Numbered from the stretch's first letter, positions 42,537 to 51,341 are shown. The stretch: 64,000 bases of DNA from Advenella sp048381675 (GCF_048381675.1 NZ_JBLWIS010000004.1:219456-283455); one strand, 5' to 3'. The notes: generated from the letters alone by a model not told the origin. Numbers and translations: made by a program.

Positions 42537-44018
42537 TTATTTTGAGTAAATTACAAAAACTGAATCTGAACTTTTTTGAGGTGGCTCAAAGTAGTCGATA
42601 ATGTATCCGGCATCATGTAAATCAGCCATTAATTTTTTGGTATTGATGGTGCTATTTTGAGCAAAGAATATAAAAGGTTTTCTTTTATCTAGTGTGATTA
42701 AGTCATCGTAATCCAAAGGTATTGGATTAAACTCAATATTACCTAATTTATCAAGATAAAATCTAGATATTAAACTTTCTATATACAACATGTTACTGTC
42801 TATATTTTTATGGTAATAAAATTTGTGAGTAATATGTAAGCCTTTATCAAAAATGAATTTAGACGCAGCAGCATGATTTTGGAAAGGGTATTGTTTTGAT
42901 TTTATTATTAAGTAAGCAATAGATATTGCGCTTAGTCCGAATGCAATAACTAATAAAAAATGAAAAATTTTCATGTGGTAAAAAGCAAAAAAGAAATAAG
43001 CTATAAAAATTGAAAAAACTGGAAGGAGAACAATAAAATTTCGGTTTGTTGAAATGGGAGTATGCAAATCAATTAAGGCTACACAAAAAACAAACAGAAA
43101 AATAATAGATGTAGAGAATTTGAAAATTATTTTGGATGTTATGCCTGAAATTACGCTTTTGGATTGAAGTATTTTGAATAAATAAGCAGTAAAACCAATA
43201 TAAATAAAAATACCTGTAATCGAGAAAATGGTAGTTGAATAAAAAAAGGTATCTTTAAAAATAAAAGTTTGTTGAGTTAATGCATTGAAAAATATTTTTA
43301 ATGTTGTTTGAACTCCTTCTGATTTTATCCAAAAATCGCCTCCTGTTTTAGATGATAAGTTACCTAATAAAAAATGAACTATAGGCCACACTAGAGTTGT
43401 TAAACCTGCGAGGAAAAAATTAACTCTAAATTTAAGTGGTTTTATTGTTATAAATAAGTATAAAAGAACCAGACCTGAGAAGATAAAGCCAAAATAATGA
43501 GTTAATGACAGTAATAATGAAAGAGTTGAAATCAAGAGTGCAAATATCAACGAACTGTTTTTTGTTAAAAATTTTAAAGTGGCAATAGTAAGTAATGTTG
43601 ACAGGAACAACATCATTGCATAAGAGCGGGTTTCTTGGGCATAGAATGAAAACAGGAAGCTGGTTGAAAATATCACTATTGCAACTGTTGACAAACCAAG
43701 TGGTATATTTTTTAAAGCCCAATATGAAAAAAATGAAATTGCCAGTAAAGAAAATAAAAGGCTTAACGATCGTGTAGCAAACTCTGATGTTCCGAAAAGA
43801 TTAATCCAGAAACTTAAAATCATTTGATAAAGTGGGGGGTGAACATCTTTCATAATAAATTTGGAAAACATTTCTTCCATCGGAAGTGATGATGCTGTTA
43901 CTGAGTAGAGTTCATCCCACCAATAGGAATAGGGTTGCCAAATATTAAAAAAAGCAAGGGAAATGCCTAGTAAAAAAAATAGAGCTGCTGACAGTTTTAA
44001 TAGATTATTCTGATTCAT
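42537..44018 (-). CDS. PMT/ArnT-like GT-C glycosyltransferase
   Basis: The 493-residue membrane protein has about eleven membrane helices and the N-terminal loop YWWDELYSVTASSLPMEEMF, then DVHPPLYQMIL, the GT-C acidic motif region with HPPLY typical of the PMT_2 group. Such enzymes move a sugar from a polyprenyl-phosphate carrier to a lipid or protein. The C-terminal ~100 residues are soluble. The gene is strongly AT-rich, like the 40.9-kb gene across the junction, unlike the rest of the window. ATG at 44018 is chosen so that the gene does not overlap its neighbour. Confidence 0.7.
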   Translation of the reverse strand: MNQNNLLKLSAALFFLLGISLAFFNIWQPYSYWWDELYSVTASSLPMEEMFSKFIMKDVHPPLYQMILSFWINLFGTSEFATRSLSLLFSLLAISFFSYWALKNIPLGLSTVAIVIFSTSFLFSFYAQETRSYAMMLFLSTLLTIATLKFLTKNSSLIFALLISTLSLLLSLTHYFGFIFSGLVLLYLFITIKPLKFRVNFFLAGLTTLVWPIVHFLLGNLSSKTGGDFWIKSEGVQTTLKIFFNALTQQTFIFKDTFFYSTTIFSITGIFIYIGFTAYLFKILQSKSVISGITSKIIFKFSTSIIFLFVFCVALIDLHTPISTNRNFIVLLPVFSIFIAYFFFAFYHMKIFHFLLVIAFGLSAISIAYLIIKSKQYPFQNHAAASKFIFDKGLHITHKFYYHKNIDSNMLYIESLISRFYLDKLGNIEFNPIPLDYDDLITLDKRKPFIFFAQNSTINTKKLMADLHDAGYIIDYFEPPQKSSDSVFVIYSK

Positions 44019-44034
44019 AACTAATTCAGGATTT

Positions 44035-45816
44035 TTATTGTTGAGTGGCTTTGAATAAAAGCCAACGACCATCGCTTTCCTGGCTTAATGTTATTGGACT
44101 AATATCAGGTATGCTATTTGAACCAGCTAGCCAATTATAAAAAACCGCAGAGCGTGGCTTATCCGTTACGACATCATTGCCAGACTGGCAAACAAGAATA
44201 TATCCAACGTTCCGTTTTTCAATAACCCCTTTGGCAGTGTCCCAAGGTTCCGTATCCAGCAACGCCCTATGCACATCCAGCAACCCCTCCACATTATGAT
44301 GATAATTACCCGCAATCACCTTATGATGGGTACGATACAGCAATTCAGAAGCCGCACTGCTGGTGGTAAGAATAACGGAAGCAGGCAAGGCATTTAATTG
44401 CGGGGCAATATCCTGAATGGAACACGCATTTTTTTTATCTTTGTTTGCATTAAGAATATCGCTATCATTGTTCAGCAACACAACACCAATAACGGCAAAC
44501 AATTGCAATGGCCCTAATAACACCAACAACACCCCACCCATTTGCGCCTTGAAAGAATGACGTGCCTCTTCGTTGGCAAACACAGGCAAATAACTGATAG
44601 ACAAACCAAAAGCCAAGGCAGAAACCAAGGCACCCGCTGCACCCATACGCACATGCAGGCCACCCAGCAAGGCATAAAGCAGGGCGCCCATACCCAAAAC
44701 ACCCAGCCACAACAACCGTTTACGCCATGCCCAATAAAGTGCTAGCAATCCAGCCACAATTGGCGTGGTTAACCATGCAATCATTTTTTCCGGGGAACTG
44801 CTGGCGGGTTTAAGCTCCTGAATCTGATTCCACCAAACCGCTTTTAATTCATCGGGCAACAAACCACTGGCGCCTGCGGTGGCACCGGGCGTTAGCAACA
44901 GCCATACGGCACCTACCACCAAACCTGTTACGGCCACCCAGGCAAATGCTTTTGGCAAAACCATATCATGGGTAGTCACATAATCGGCAACCAGCATGAC
45001 AAATGCAGTAAGGCCAACAAACAATAACCAGGCCAGGCTGATATGGTCTAGCGACCAGGCAGAAAAAGTGGGCGCTGGCGGGTCTATCAGCCAAGCCAGC
45101 AATACCATTCCTGTTAGCCCGGCTGCCATGAGCCACAATTTGCCGGTTTCAGGAAACTGCAGGCGAATAGCCATGCGCAACACTACCATAATAACCACCA
45201 GTGGCATGGTTTCTGGCGATATCCATAAAGCCAGCCCAGCCAATAGCCCGGCAAAAAAATCTCTGGCAATATTGGGAGTTTGAATGGAACGTATAACACA
45301 CAGGGCAGCACCCGCAATGGGCACCAGCATGAAAATATGGTGGGTAATTTGTTGTAGCTGCCCATAACCCGCCAAGGGCAGGTTGCTGGCCATTAACAGT
45401 GCGGTTGCCAAAGTGGCTTTGTAGGTGCCAATGCTTAAAATAGTGCCTGCTACCAGTGCTGTTAATAGCAACATGCTTAACAGGGTCAGGCTGGCTCCGG
45501 CCCAGATTAGTGCGCTTTGGGTATCCAGGCCAAACAGGGCAAAAACCTTGTGCAGTTGCCATACCGTCCAGCTATGTGGCAAAGACCAGTGAATCCAGTT
45601 GCCATTTGGCACATTATCGCGAGGGTTGAAATTGATGGGCTCGCCCTGCGCATAGCCTTCCAACAGCACCAGCTTGTAATAACTGTCCGGATTTGAAAAT
45701 TGCCCGGCAGCCACATCGCTAAACTGGGTATAGGTAGACCGAAACAAGGCAAGTGCCATGAATACAATGGCCAAAATAAAAACCCCGTTTCGGGAGCGAA
45801 ATAAAGAAAATTTCAT
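44035..45816 (-). CDS. Large polytopic GT-C protein, STT3/AglB-like
   Basis: The 593-residue protein has about twelve membrane segments and a periplasmic C-terminal domain of roughly 130 residues. Its first loop has NPDSYYKLVLLEGYAQGE (about 43-60) followed by PRDNVPNGNWIHWSLPHSW; the D-x-Y-Y plus NGxxIHW pattern recalls the donor and metal loop of oligosaccharyltransferases such as AglB/STT3. A WWNQIQEL stretch occurs in a later loop, not the canonical WWD. It overlaps the GT2 gene by 4 bases. If it is a true oligosaccharyltransferase it would glycosylate exported proteins; this is an inference. Confidence 0.55.
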   Translation of the reverse strand: MKFSLFRSRNGVFILAIVFMALALFRSTYTQFSDVAAGQFSNPDSYYKLVLLEGYAQGEPINFNPRDNVPNGNWIHWSLPHSWTVWQLHKVFALFGLDTQSALIWAGASLTLLSMLLLTALVAGTILSIGTYKATLATALLMASNLPLAGYGQLQQITHHIFMLVPIAGAALCVIRSIQTPNIARDFFAGLLAGLALWISPETMPLVVIMVVLRMAIRLQFPETGKLWLMAAGLTGMVLLAWLIDPPAPTFSAWSLDHISLAWLLFVGLTAFVMLVADYVTTHDMVLPKAFAWVAVTGLVVGAVWLLLTPGATAGASGLLPDELKAVWWNQIQELKPASSSPEKMIAWLTTPIVAGLLALYWAWRKRLLWLGVLGMGALLYALLGGLHVRMGAAGALVSALAFGLSISYLPVFANEEARHSFKAQMGGVLLVLLGPLQLFAVIGVVLLNNDSDILNANKDKKNACSIQDIAPQLNALPASVILTTSSAASELLYRTHHKVIAGNYHHNVEGLLDVHRALLDTEPWDTAKGVIEKRNVGYILVCQSGNDVVTDKPRSAVFYNWLAGSNSIPDISPITLSQESDGRWLLFKATQQ

Positions 45817-46769
45817 TCTTTGTATCCGGATGCCAGGAAAAACAGTTTTCTTTGTTCTATGCGGTTTCTGGCTATGGCTTCCAGAATAATGCCCGTAGTA
45901 AAAATAACAAAAGCAATCATGCCCAGGCTACTGGCCAGTATGGCGGTAGGAATGCGGGGTACAAGGCCGGTTTGCATGAATTCAACAATAACAGGTATAC
46001 CCAGCCATAAGCTAAGCAAGGCGGTTAGGCCAGCCACTGCCCCGTAAAAATGGGCCGGGTAAAAATGACGGAATAACCTGAAAAAAGATTTTAATATTTT
46101 AAAACCGTCAGACCAGGTCCGCAATTTGCTGGTGCTGCCAGCTGGGCGCGGGGCATAGTGTACCGGAAACTCACCAGTAGAAATTTTAAGAATACTGGCA
46201 ATGGCCGTCATTTCTGTTTCAATTTCAAAACCCGAAGACTGAATGGGCAGGATACTGGCAAAACGGCGGGTAAAAACCCGGTAACCCGAAAAAATATCCT
46301 GGGTGGGTGTTTTGAACAATCGCCCGAAAAGACGGTTAAACAAGGCATTGCCCCATAAGTGACCAGAACGGTAAGAATGACTTTCTGTATGCTGGCGAAT
46401 GCCTGTGACCATATCCAGATGCGCTTGTTCCAGTAAAGCGATCATGGTGGGGGCACTTTTGGCATCGTAAGTTTGGTCTGCATCAGCCAGGATATAAATA
46501 TCGGCGTTAACGGTAGCCAGCAAACGCCGGACGGCATTGCCTTTGCCTTTTAGTGGTTCATGAATAACACGTGCTCCCGCCTTACGCGCGATACAGGCGG
46601 TTTGGTCGGTAGAGGCATTGTCACACACAACTACTTCACAATTTGGTAGCACCTGTTGAAAAGCCTGAACTGTAGCCGCAACGGTTTTTTCTTCGTTATG
46701 GGCCGGCAGGATAATGGCTATTTTTTGGGAAGAGGGCGTGACTGCAGACAAGAGGTGCTTAAGGGGCAT
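45813..46769 (-). CDS. GT2 glycosyltransferase (polyprenyl-phosphate sugar synthase-like)
   Basis: The 318-residue protein has a GT-A fold start IILPAHNEEKTV, CDNASTDQT near 49-57 and the metal-binding D96-A-D98 in LADADQTYD, then QDIFSGYRVFTRRF typical of dolichyl- or polyprenyl-phosphate mannose/glucose synthases. Two C-terminal membrane helices (about 235-258 and 275-300) anchor it to the cytoplasmic membrane. It is the first gene of the leftward GT transcript. It probably makes a lipid-linked sugar for the GT-C enzymes downstream. Confidence 0.82.
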   Translation of the reverse strand: MPLKHLLSAVTPSSQKIAIILPAHNEEKTVAATVQAFQQVLPNCEVVVCDNASTDQTACIARKAGARVIHEPLKGKGNAVRRLLATVNADIYILADADQTYDAKSAPTMIALLEQAHLDMVTGIRQHTESHSYRSGHLWGNALFNRLFGRLFKTPTQDIFSGYRVFTRRFASILPIQSSGFEIETEMTAIASILKISTGEFPVHYAPRPAGSTSKLRTWSDGFKILKSFFRLFRHFYPAHFYGAVAGLTALLSLWLGIPVIVEFMQTGLVPRIPTAILASSLGMIAFVIFTTGIILEAIARNRIEQRKLFFLASGYKE

Positions 46770-47105
46770 AAGGAAAATGGTAATTTAGGGCTTGGATGTA
46801 AAACAAAAGTATCTTTTGAAAATTAAATAGTATAAATTTGTGTATTTTAAACGACACTATAGTTCAAAATATTGCTAAAAAACAACTGGATATGCTTGTT
46901 AATATCAGATTAACAATAACTTGCTTTGTAAAATGGGTTCGAATAAACAATGTTTTATGTTACATTAGGTTATTAGTTGTAGATTTTAGGAAACATGAGT
47001 GTTTCTACCTATTTACAGGGCTCTCTTATGTTTTATTTCTAAGATTTTTGTTTTGATTGAGCGCTTTGCCGTTTCATAACTATTTAATCCATGGAGGATT
47101 TAAAA
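46770..47105. promoter_or_regulatory. Divergent upstream region between GT2 and flp
   Basis: These 336 AT-rich bases carry no convincing gene; one 72-codon frame at 46838 has no ribosome site. AAACA-TGAG-TGTTT at 46991-47004 is a short palindrome about 100 bases before flp and could be an operator. A TTGATT near 47053 might be a -35 for flp but its -10 is poor. Confidence 0.35.
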
Positions 47106-47294
47106 ATGAAAGATCAATTAATGGCATTTTGGAAAGATGAAGAAGGTGCAACGGCTATTGAGTATGCGTTGATTGCGGGTTTGATTGCGGTGGCGATTAT
47201 TGGTGCGCTTACTGCTTTGGGTGGGAATATTAGTACTCTTTTCGGAAAAATTAGTAATGAGCTTAACAGTGTTGAAGTGAACGGTGGGTCATAA
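47106..47294 (+). CDS. flp: Flp/Tad major pilin
   Basis: A 62-residue type IVb prepilin, the structural subunit of Flp pili. The short leader ends at G14 and the mature part starts A-T-A-I-E-Y, with the Glu at +5 and Tyr at +6 that are required in Flp pilins, followed by a hydrophobic helix (ALIAGLIAVAIIGALTALGG). GGAGG lies 8 bases before the ATG. It should be cut by the prepilin peptidase encoded next. The C-terminal tail (ELNSVEVNGGS) has serine and asparagine residues that could carry sugars; this is not shown. Confidence 0.95.
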   Translation: MKDQLMAFWKDEEGATAIEYALIAGLIAVAIIGALTALGGNISTLFGKISNELNSVEVNGGS

Positions 47295-47310
47295 TTAATC
47301 TAATCCGTTA

Positions 47311-47377
47311 GAAAAGGGAGCCTAAAGTTCCCTTTTCTTTCCAAAAGCAATGTGCCCCCTCTCGGGGCATTTCTTTA
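47311..47377 (+). terminator. Tandem hairpins between flp and cpaA
   Basis: Hairpin 1: GAAAAGGGA and TCCCTTTTC (47311-47339) followed by TTTCC. Hairpin 2: TGCCCC and GGGGCA (47353-47369) followed by TTTCTTT. The pilin needs much more product than the assembly machinery, so partial termination here is a sensible way to lower expression of cpaA onward. The effect is inferred from structure and position. Confidence 0.65.
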
Positions 47378-47386
47378 AATACAACC

Positions 47387-47902
47387 ATGTCATCCAGCAT
47401 CTGGCTCGCTCTCTTCGCTTTTTTTTGCCTGCTGGTCATCGTAGGTGATTTCAGGAAACGCATAATAAGCAATCAGTTACTACTGGTTGCGTTGCTTGTG
47501 CATGCAGGTTTTTTGTTGGCAAATACGTTTGTTCCAGAAGTTTTGGCGTTACCAACCAGCCTAAGCTGGCGCCAGTCTGTTTCCGGTTTTTTAATGGGCC
47601 TGCTGGTTTTCTTTCCGCTCTGGAGCTTGAAACTGGTTGGTGCTGGCGATGTAAAATTCATCGCCACACTGGGTTTTCTGCTGGGTTTTGCAGGCTTATG
47701 GCAAGTAGTGTTAGTGGCAACGGTATTAACCGGTTTGCACGCAGTGGCGATGGTATTGGCACAAGGCTGGCTACCGGCACGGGCAAACTGGTGGCAGGAA
47801 AGCAAGGAAAAAAGAAGAGGGGTTCCTTATGGGGCCTGGCTGGGCATAACGGCATTGGCATGGGCGGTATCGTATCACTGGAGTGGGCATGCGTGGTTCT
47901 GA
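47387..47902 (+). CDS. tadV: Prepilin peptidase, TadV/CpaA family
   Basis: A 171-residue aspartyl protease with about four to six membrane segments that cuts the Flp and TadE leaders. The two catalytic Asp residues are D21 in VIVGDFRKR and D88 in VGAGDVKF, the GxGD-type motif. It lacks the N-terminal cysteine/methylase domain of PilD, as usual for TadV. ATG at 47387 has no clear ribosome site and follows a hairpin directly. It overlaps the start of tadE by 14 bases. Confidence 0.9.
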   Translation: MSSSIWLALFAFFCLLVIVGDFRKRIISNQLLLVALLVHAGFLLANTFVPEVLALPTSLSWRQSVSGFLMGLLVFFPLWSLKLVGAGDVKFIATLGFLLGFAGLWQVVLVATVLTGLHAVAMVLAQGWLPARANWWQESKEKRRGVPYGAWLGITALAWAVSYHWSGHAWF

Positions 47903-48467
47903 AAGCAGCACATTGATAAAGACGCGTAAGGCGTCTTTTGTTGTTTCTGCCAGTCAGCGTCAGAAAGGTGTCTATGCGGTCGAGTTTGCTTTTGTTTTCA
48001 TCATTTTTTTTCTGGTGCTGTATGGCATGATTACCTATGGGCTGATTTTTGCCGCCCAACAATCGCTTAATTTTGCGGCTGAAACCGGTGCACGTGCAGG
48101 TTTACAGTGGCAGGCTGGCGAGTCGGCAGTCACCCTTTCTGCCCGTGCCAACCGTGCCATGGTGGCTGCTAAAGATCATGTTGATTGGGTTGACCGGATG
48201 GCAGGTGGTAATAAATTGAAAATTGCCGTATGCAGTGGCGATCCTGAAAGTCCATTGGCAAGCCAAAATCTTGCTGAAGGCGATAAATTATGTCAGCTTG
48301 ACGATCCTGACAAGCTTGAAATCGTCATTCATTACCCTTACCAAGATTCGCCCATGATTCCTTATTTGGGCCCGTCCTCTATTATGAGCGTGGCGGTTCC
48401 TGCGGTACTTGAAGGCCGTGCTTCGGTAGATTTGGGTATTGCGCTTGACCGTTCGGCAGGGGGTTAA
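47889..48467 (+). CDS. tadE: TadE-like minor pilin (first copy)
   Basis: A 192-residue pseudopilin. After a charged stretch of 28 residues the sequence KGVYAVEFAFVFIIFFLVLYGMITYGLIF begins the TadE domain with cleavable glycine and Glu at the +5 region, then an extracellular part with two cysteines (CSGDPES; LCQLDD). TadE is cut by the prepilin peptidase and helps pilus assembly. ATG at 47889 has GGAG 5 bases upstream. A second tadE-like gene follows at once. Confidence 0.8.
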   Translation: MRGSESSTLIKTRKASFVVSASQRQKGVYAVEFAFVFIIFFLVLYGMITYGLIFAAQQSLNFAAETGARAGLQWQAGESAVTLSARANRAMVAAKDHVDWVDRMAGGNKLKIAVCSGDPESPLASQNLAEGDKLCQLDDPDKLEIVIHYPYQDSPMIPYLGPSSIMSVAVPAVLEGRASVDLGIALDRSAGG

Positions 48468-48471
48468 CGGT

Positions 48472-48960
48472 TTGCGATTGAATGTAAAAAAACGGCAGGA
48501 AGGGGTCGCGGCAATAGAGTTTGCCCTGGTTATTACCATGTTGTTGCTTATTTGCTTTGCCATTGTTAGCTACGGCATGCTGATGTGGACACAGCAAAAA
48601 ATATCCCATATTGCCGGTGACAGTACCCGTGTGGCTTTGCAGCAAAGTATTTTAGGTAATCCCAATTTCCGGCAAGATGCCTGTAATCATGCGCAGTCCA
48701 TGGTGTCCGCTGATCTGGTTTTACGCGGCTTGCCTGCCAGTAAGGTCGTTTGTAGTATCCCTGCCCAGAAAACCCCTTGCACTTGGGATGCCAATCATCA
48801 ATGTTTGCAGTTAACGCTAACAGTGACCGTGTCTGGCCTGCCCCTTGTTAATCTGGTGCAGTCACTGGGTGGGCTTTTTAGCAATGAACCTAATGCATGG
48901 ATGCCAGAAACGATCTCGGCAACCTCGGTTGTACAAATTACAGATTTACCAGGAGCTTGA
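48472..48960 (+). CDS. TadE/TadF-like minor pilin (second copy)
   Basis: A 162-residue pseudopilin with the motif QEGVAAIEFALVITMLLLICFAIVSYG, cut between G and V-A-A-I-E-F. The outer part has several cysteines (about four to six), suggesting disulfides. TadF is the usual second partner of TadE; without a clear separate signature it is listed as TadE-like. A TTG at 48472 with AGGGGG 8 bases upstream is the best start. It leads into rcpC with a 6-base gap. Confidence 0.78.
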   Translation: MRLNVKKRQEGVAAIEFALVITMLLLICFAIVSYGMLMWTQQKISHIAGDSTRVALQQSILGNPNFRQDACNHAQSMVSADLVLRGLPASKVVCSIPAQKTPCTWDANHQCLQLTLTVTVSGLPLVNLVQSLGGLFSNEPNAWMPETISATSVVQITDLPGA

Positions 48961-48966
48961 TTTTTC

Positions 48967-49917
48967 ATGAGTAACTTTACCAAAATCGTTGCAGTGGGGC
49001 TGGTTTTGCTGGCTGCAGTGTTGGGCTTTTTTGCCTATAAAATGTCTATTGCACCCAAGCCAGAACCGGTTGTGGTGGTTCAGCAGGCAGCGCAGCCAGT
49101 GGTGGCCAGCAAGCCTACCCAGGCCGTGATTTTGGCTGCCAAGGATATCCTGGCAGGTCAGGTTATCCAGGCTGACATGCTGAAAGAAGACCAGTGGCCC
49201 AGCATTCCTGGTAATGGTTTCGGTAAAAAAGAAGACCTGGTTGGCAAGGTGGTACGCTTTGATATTGCTGCCGAAGAACCCATAACCAAGGGCCTGTTGG
49301 CCATGGGAATTGCGTCTTACCTGAGTGAAGGGCAGCGTGCCATTACCATTCCTGTGGATGAAATTGTGGGTGCTGGCAACCTGGTGGCACCGGGTGATAT
49401 TGTGGATGTGTTTTTTACCCTTAATAGCAAGGGCGATGTAGGCGCACAGTCCCGCTTGCTGCTGCCCCAGGTAAGGGTGCTGGCTTATGGCGACAATACG
49501 GTGGATGGCCCCGCAACGCCACCGGCTAATGACGACAGGCAACGTACCCGCGCAACCCCGGCACGTATTGCGATGCTGGCGGTAGATCTTGAAGAAGTCA
49601 ACAAACTGTTGCTGGCCACTCGTAATGGTAAATTGCAGCTGGCCTTGCGTGCTCCAAAAGATGAAAACTTGCCTGATCTTGATTTGTTTCCTGAGCCCGA
49701 GCCTGTGTTGAAAGGTAAGCCAGATTTAACGCCTGAACAGTTGGCCGCACTGGATGATGCTGGCAATATGGCCTACGCAGGCATGAGTTTGCCTGATCTT
49801 TCCGGTGAAAAGCAGGAAACAGAAGATACACCTGATGCACCCGTGGTCAAACAGGGCAACTCGGGCAAGACCGTGCAAATTATTCGTGGCACGCAAATTG
49901 AAAACGTCAAGTACTAG
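48967..49917 (+). CDS. rcpC: Flp pilus assembly protein RcpC/CpaB
   Basis: The 316-residue protein has an N-terminal membrane segment (about 5-25) and a SAF domain (VILAAKDILAGQVIQADML; KGLLAMGIASYLSEGQRAITIPVDE) used in periplasmic assembly of the RcpA secretin. The C-terminal 60 residues are acidic and low complexity (DLDLFPEPEPVL; ETEDTPDAP). It sits directly before rcpA, in the order usual for Tad loci. Confidence 0.9.
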   Translation: MSNFTKIVAVGLVLLAAVLGFFAYKMSIAPKPEPVVVVQQAAQPVVASKPTQAVILAAKDILAGQVIQADMLKEDQWPSIPGNGFGKKEDLVGKVVRFDIAAEEPITKGLLAMGIASYLSEGQRAITIPVDEIVGAGNLVAPGDIVDVFFTLNSKGDVGAQSRLLLPQVRVLAYGDNTVDGPATPPANDDRQRTRATPARIAMLAVDLEEVNKLLLATRNGKLQLALRAPKDENLPDLDLFPEPEPVLKGKPDLTPEQLAALDDAGNMAYAGMSLPDLSGEKQETEDTPDAPVVKQGNSGKTVQIIRGTQIENVKY

Positions 49918-49935
49918 GGTTGAATGGGTTTAATA

Positions 49936-51306
49936 ATGAAATTTTCAGTGAATCAGATTTTTTCCGCCTTTAACAGGAATGCCACGCAGGTGCTGACGGC
50001 CACAGCCATGGGGCTGGCGTTTATTTCAGTGTCACCGGTCATGGCACAGTCAGCTGGTTTTACCCGTCCTGGTGGTTTGGGCATGGTGGTGGATACGCAG
50101 CGCATGCTCAAGGTGAATGGCTCTCCTGCACGTATTGCCGTAGGTAACCCCGATGTCGTGGATGTGCAGATTTTGCCGCTTGAAGACGGTGTGGGTGATA
50201 TTTTACTGGTGGCCAAAAAACCGGGCGTTACGGATGTACAGGTTTGGGTTGATGAAGACCCAGAACCCAAACGCTGGCAGGTTAGCGTGGTGTCTGGCGA
50301 GCAACGTGCGCTTGAATCGGCCAAGCGGCTGGAAGCACCGGTGCGTGCTACTGGTGGGCAGGCAGTGGTAACGGGCAAGGCGTCCAATATGGTTGAGCAT
50401 CAGCGCTCAACTGCAGCTGCCCGGGCTACTGGTGCTTCGGACAAAATAATTGATACCTCTGTCATAAATACCAGTGGCATGGTGCAGGTAGAGGTAAAAG
50501 TGGTGGAGCTGTCTCGTAGTGTGATGAAAGACGTGGGCATTGACTGGAATACGGGTACTGCCCGTGCCGGGGGCTCTGGTACATGGGGGGTAGCTACCAA
50601 TATGATGCCTGCCGGTCTGGGGACTAGCGGGTTCTCTTTGTTTTTTGATTCCCGAAATTTCGGTTTTAAATTACAGCTGCTCGAACAAAACGGCATGGCC
50701 CGTACCTTGGCTGAACCTACCTTGGTGGCTTTGTCCGGGCAAAGTGCCAGCTTCCGTGCCGGTGGGGAAATTCCCGTGCCCGAGGCTGGTGGCCTGGGTA
50801 CCCAAACGGTTTCTTATAAGCCATTTGGTATTGGTCTTACGGTAACGCCAACCGTGCTGTCTCCCCAGCGCATAGCGCTAAAAGTAGCCCCTGAATCCAG
50901 TGAGCTGGATTATGCCAACGCGATTCCGGTTGTTAGCGGTGACCAGACGACATTGATGCCAGCCCTGCGCGTGCGCAAGGCTGATACTACGGTTGAAATG
51001 GGCGATGGCGAAAGTTATATCATCAGCGGACTGGTTTCCCGCCAAACGATGGCTAATGTCAGTAAAATGCCCTTTCTAAGTGATTTGCCGATTATCGGTT
51101 CTTTCTTCCGCAATGTGTCATATTCACAAGATGAACGGGAGCTGGTAATTGTGGTTACGCCACGTCTTATCAAGCCAATTGCCAAAGGTACCGAGTTGCC
51201 TCTGCCCGGCCAGGGCAAAGAAAACCTCAACGAGGTGGGAACTGCCTGGGGCTATTATTTGGTCGGGCCGGCATCGGGCGAGCAAATGCCCGGGTTTTCC
51301 CGCTAA
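49936..51306 (+). CDS. rcpA: Secretin RcpA/CpaC of the Flp pilus
   Basis: The 456-residue outer membrane secretin forms the pilus pore. It has a signal peptide (hydrophobic 20-35, cleavage near VMA-QSAGF), an N-terminal pilus-type BON/N1-like region (LKVNGSPARIAVGNPDVVDVQ; LLVAKKPGVTDVQVW) and a C-terminal secretin domain (VEVKVVELSRSVMKDVGIDW; RAGGEIPVP; ITPTxLxP-type VTPTVLSPQRI; ELVIVVTPRLI). The ATG at 49936 gives the better signal peptide; 49924 is possible. A separate lipoprotein partner RcpB/CpaD is not seen. Confidence 0.93.
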   Translation: MKFSVNQIFSAFNRNATQVLTATAMGLAFISVSPVMAQSAGFTRPGGLGMVVDTQRMLKVNGSPARIAVGNPDVVDVQILPLEDGVGDILLVAKKPGVTDVQVWVDEDPEPKRWQVSVVSGEQRALESAKRLEAPVRATGGQAVVTGKASNMVEHQRSTAAARATGASDKIIDTSVINTSGMVQVEVKVVELSRSVMKDVGIDWNTGTARAGGSGTWGVATNMMPAGLGTSGFSLFFDSRNFGFKLQLLEQNGMARTLAEPTLVALSGQSASFRAGGEIPVPEAGGLGTQTVSYKPFGIGLTVTPTVLSPQRIALKVAPESSELDYANAIPVVSGDQTTLMPALRVRKADTTVEMGDGESYIISGLVSRQTMANVSKMPFLSDLPIIGSFFRNVSYSQDERELVIVVTPRLIKPIAKGTELPLPGQGKENLNEVGTAWGYYLVGPASGEQMPGFSR

Positions 51307-51341
51307 AACAGATATTATTTATCTTTCCGGAGCAGTAGATT

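Noticed and set aside
46838..47056. 72-codon frame upstream of flp
   Set aside because: No ribosome site, unusual composition and position in a regulatory region; treated as non-coding.
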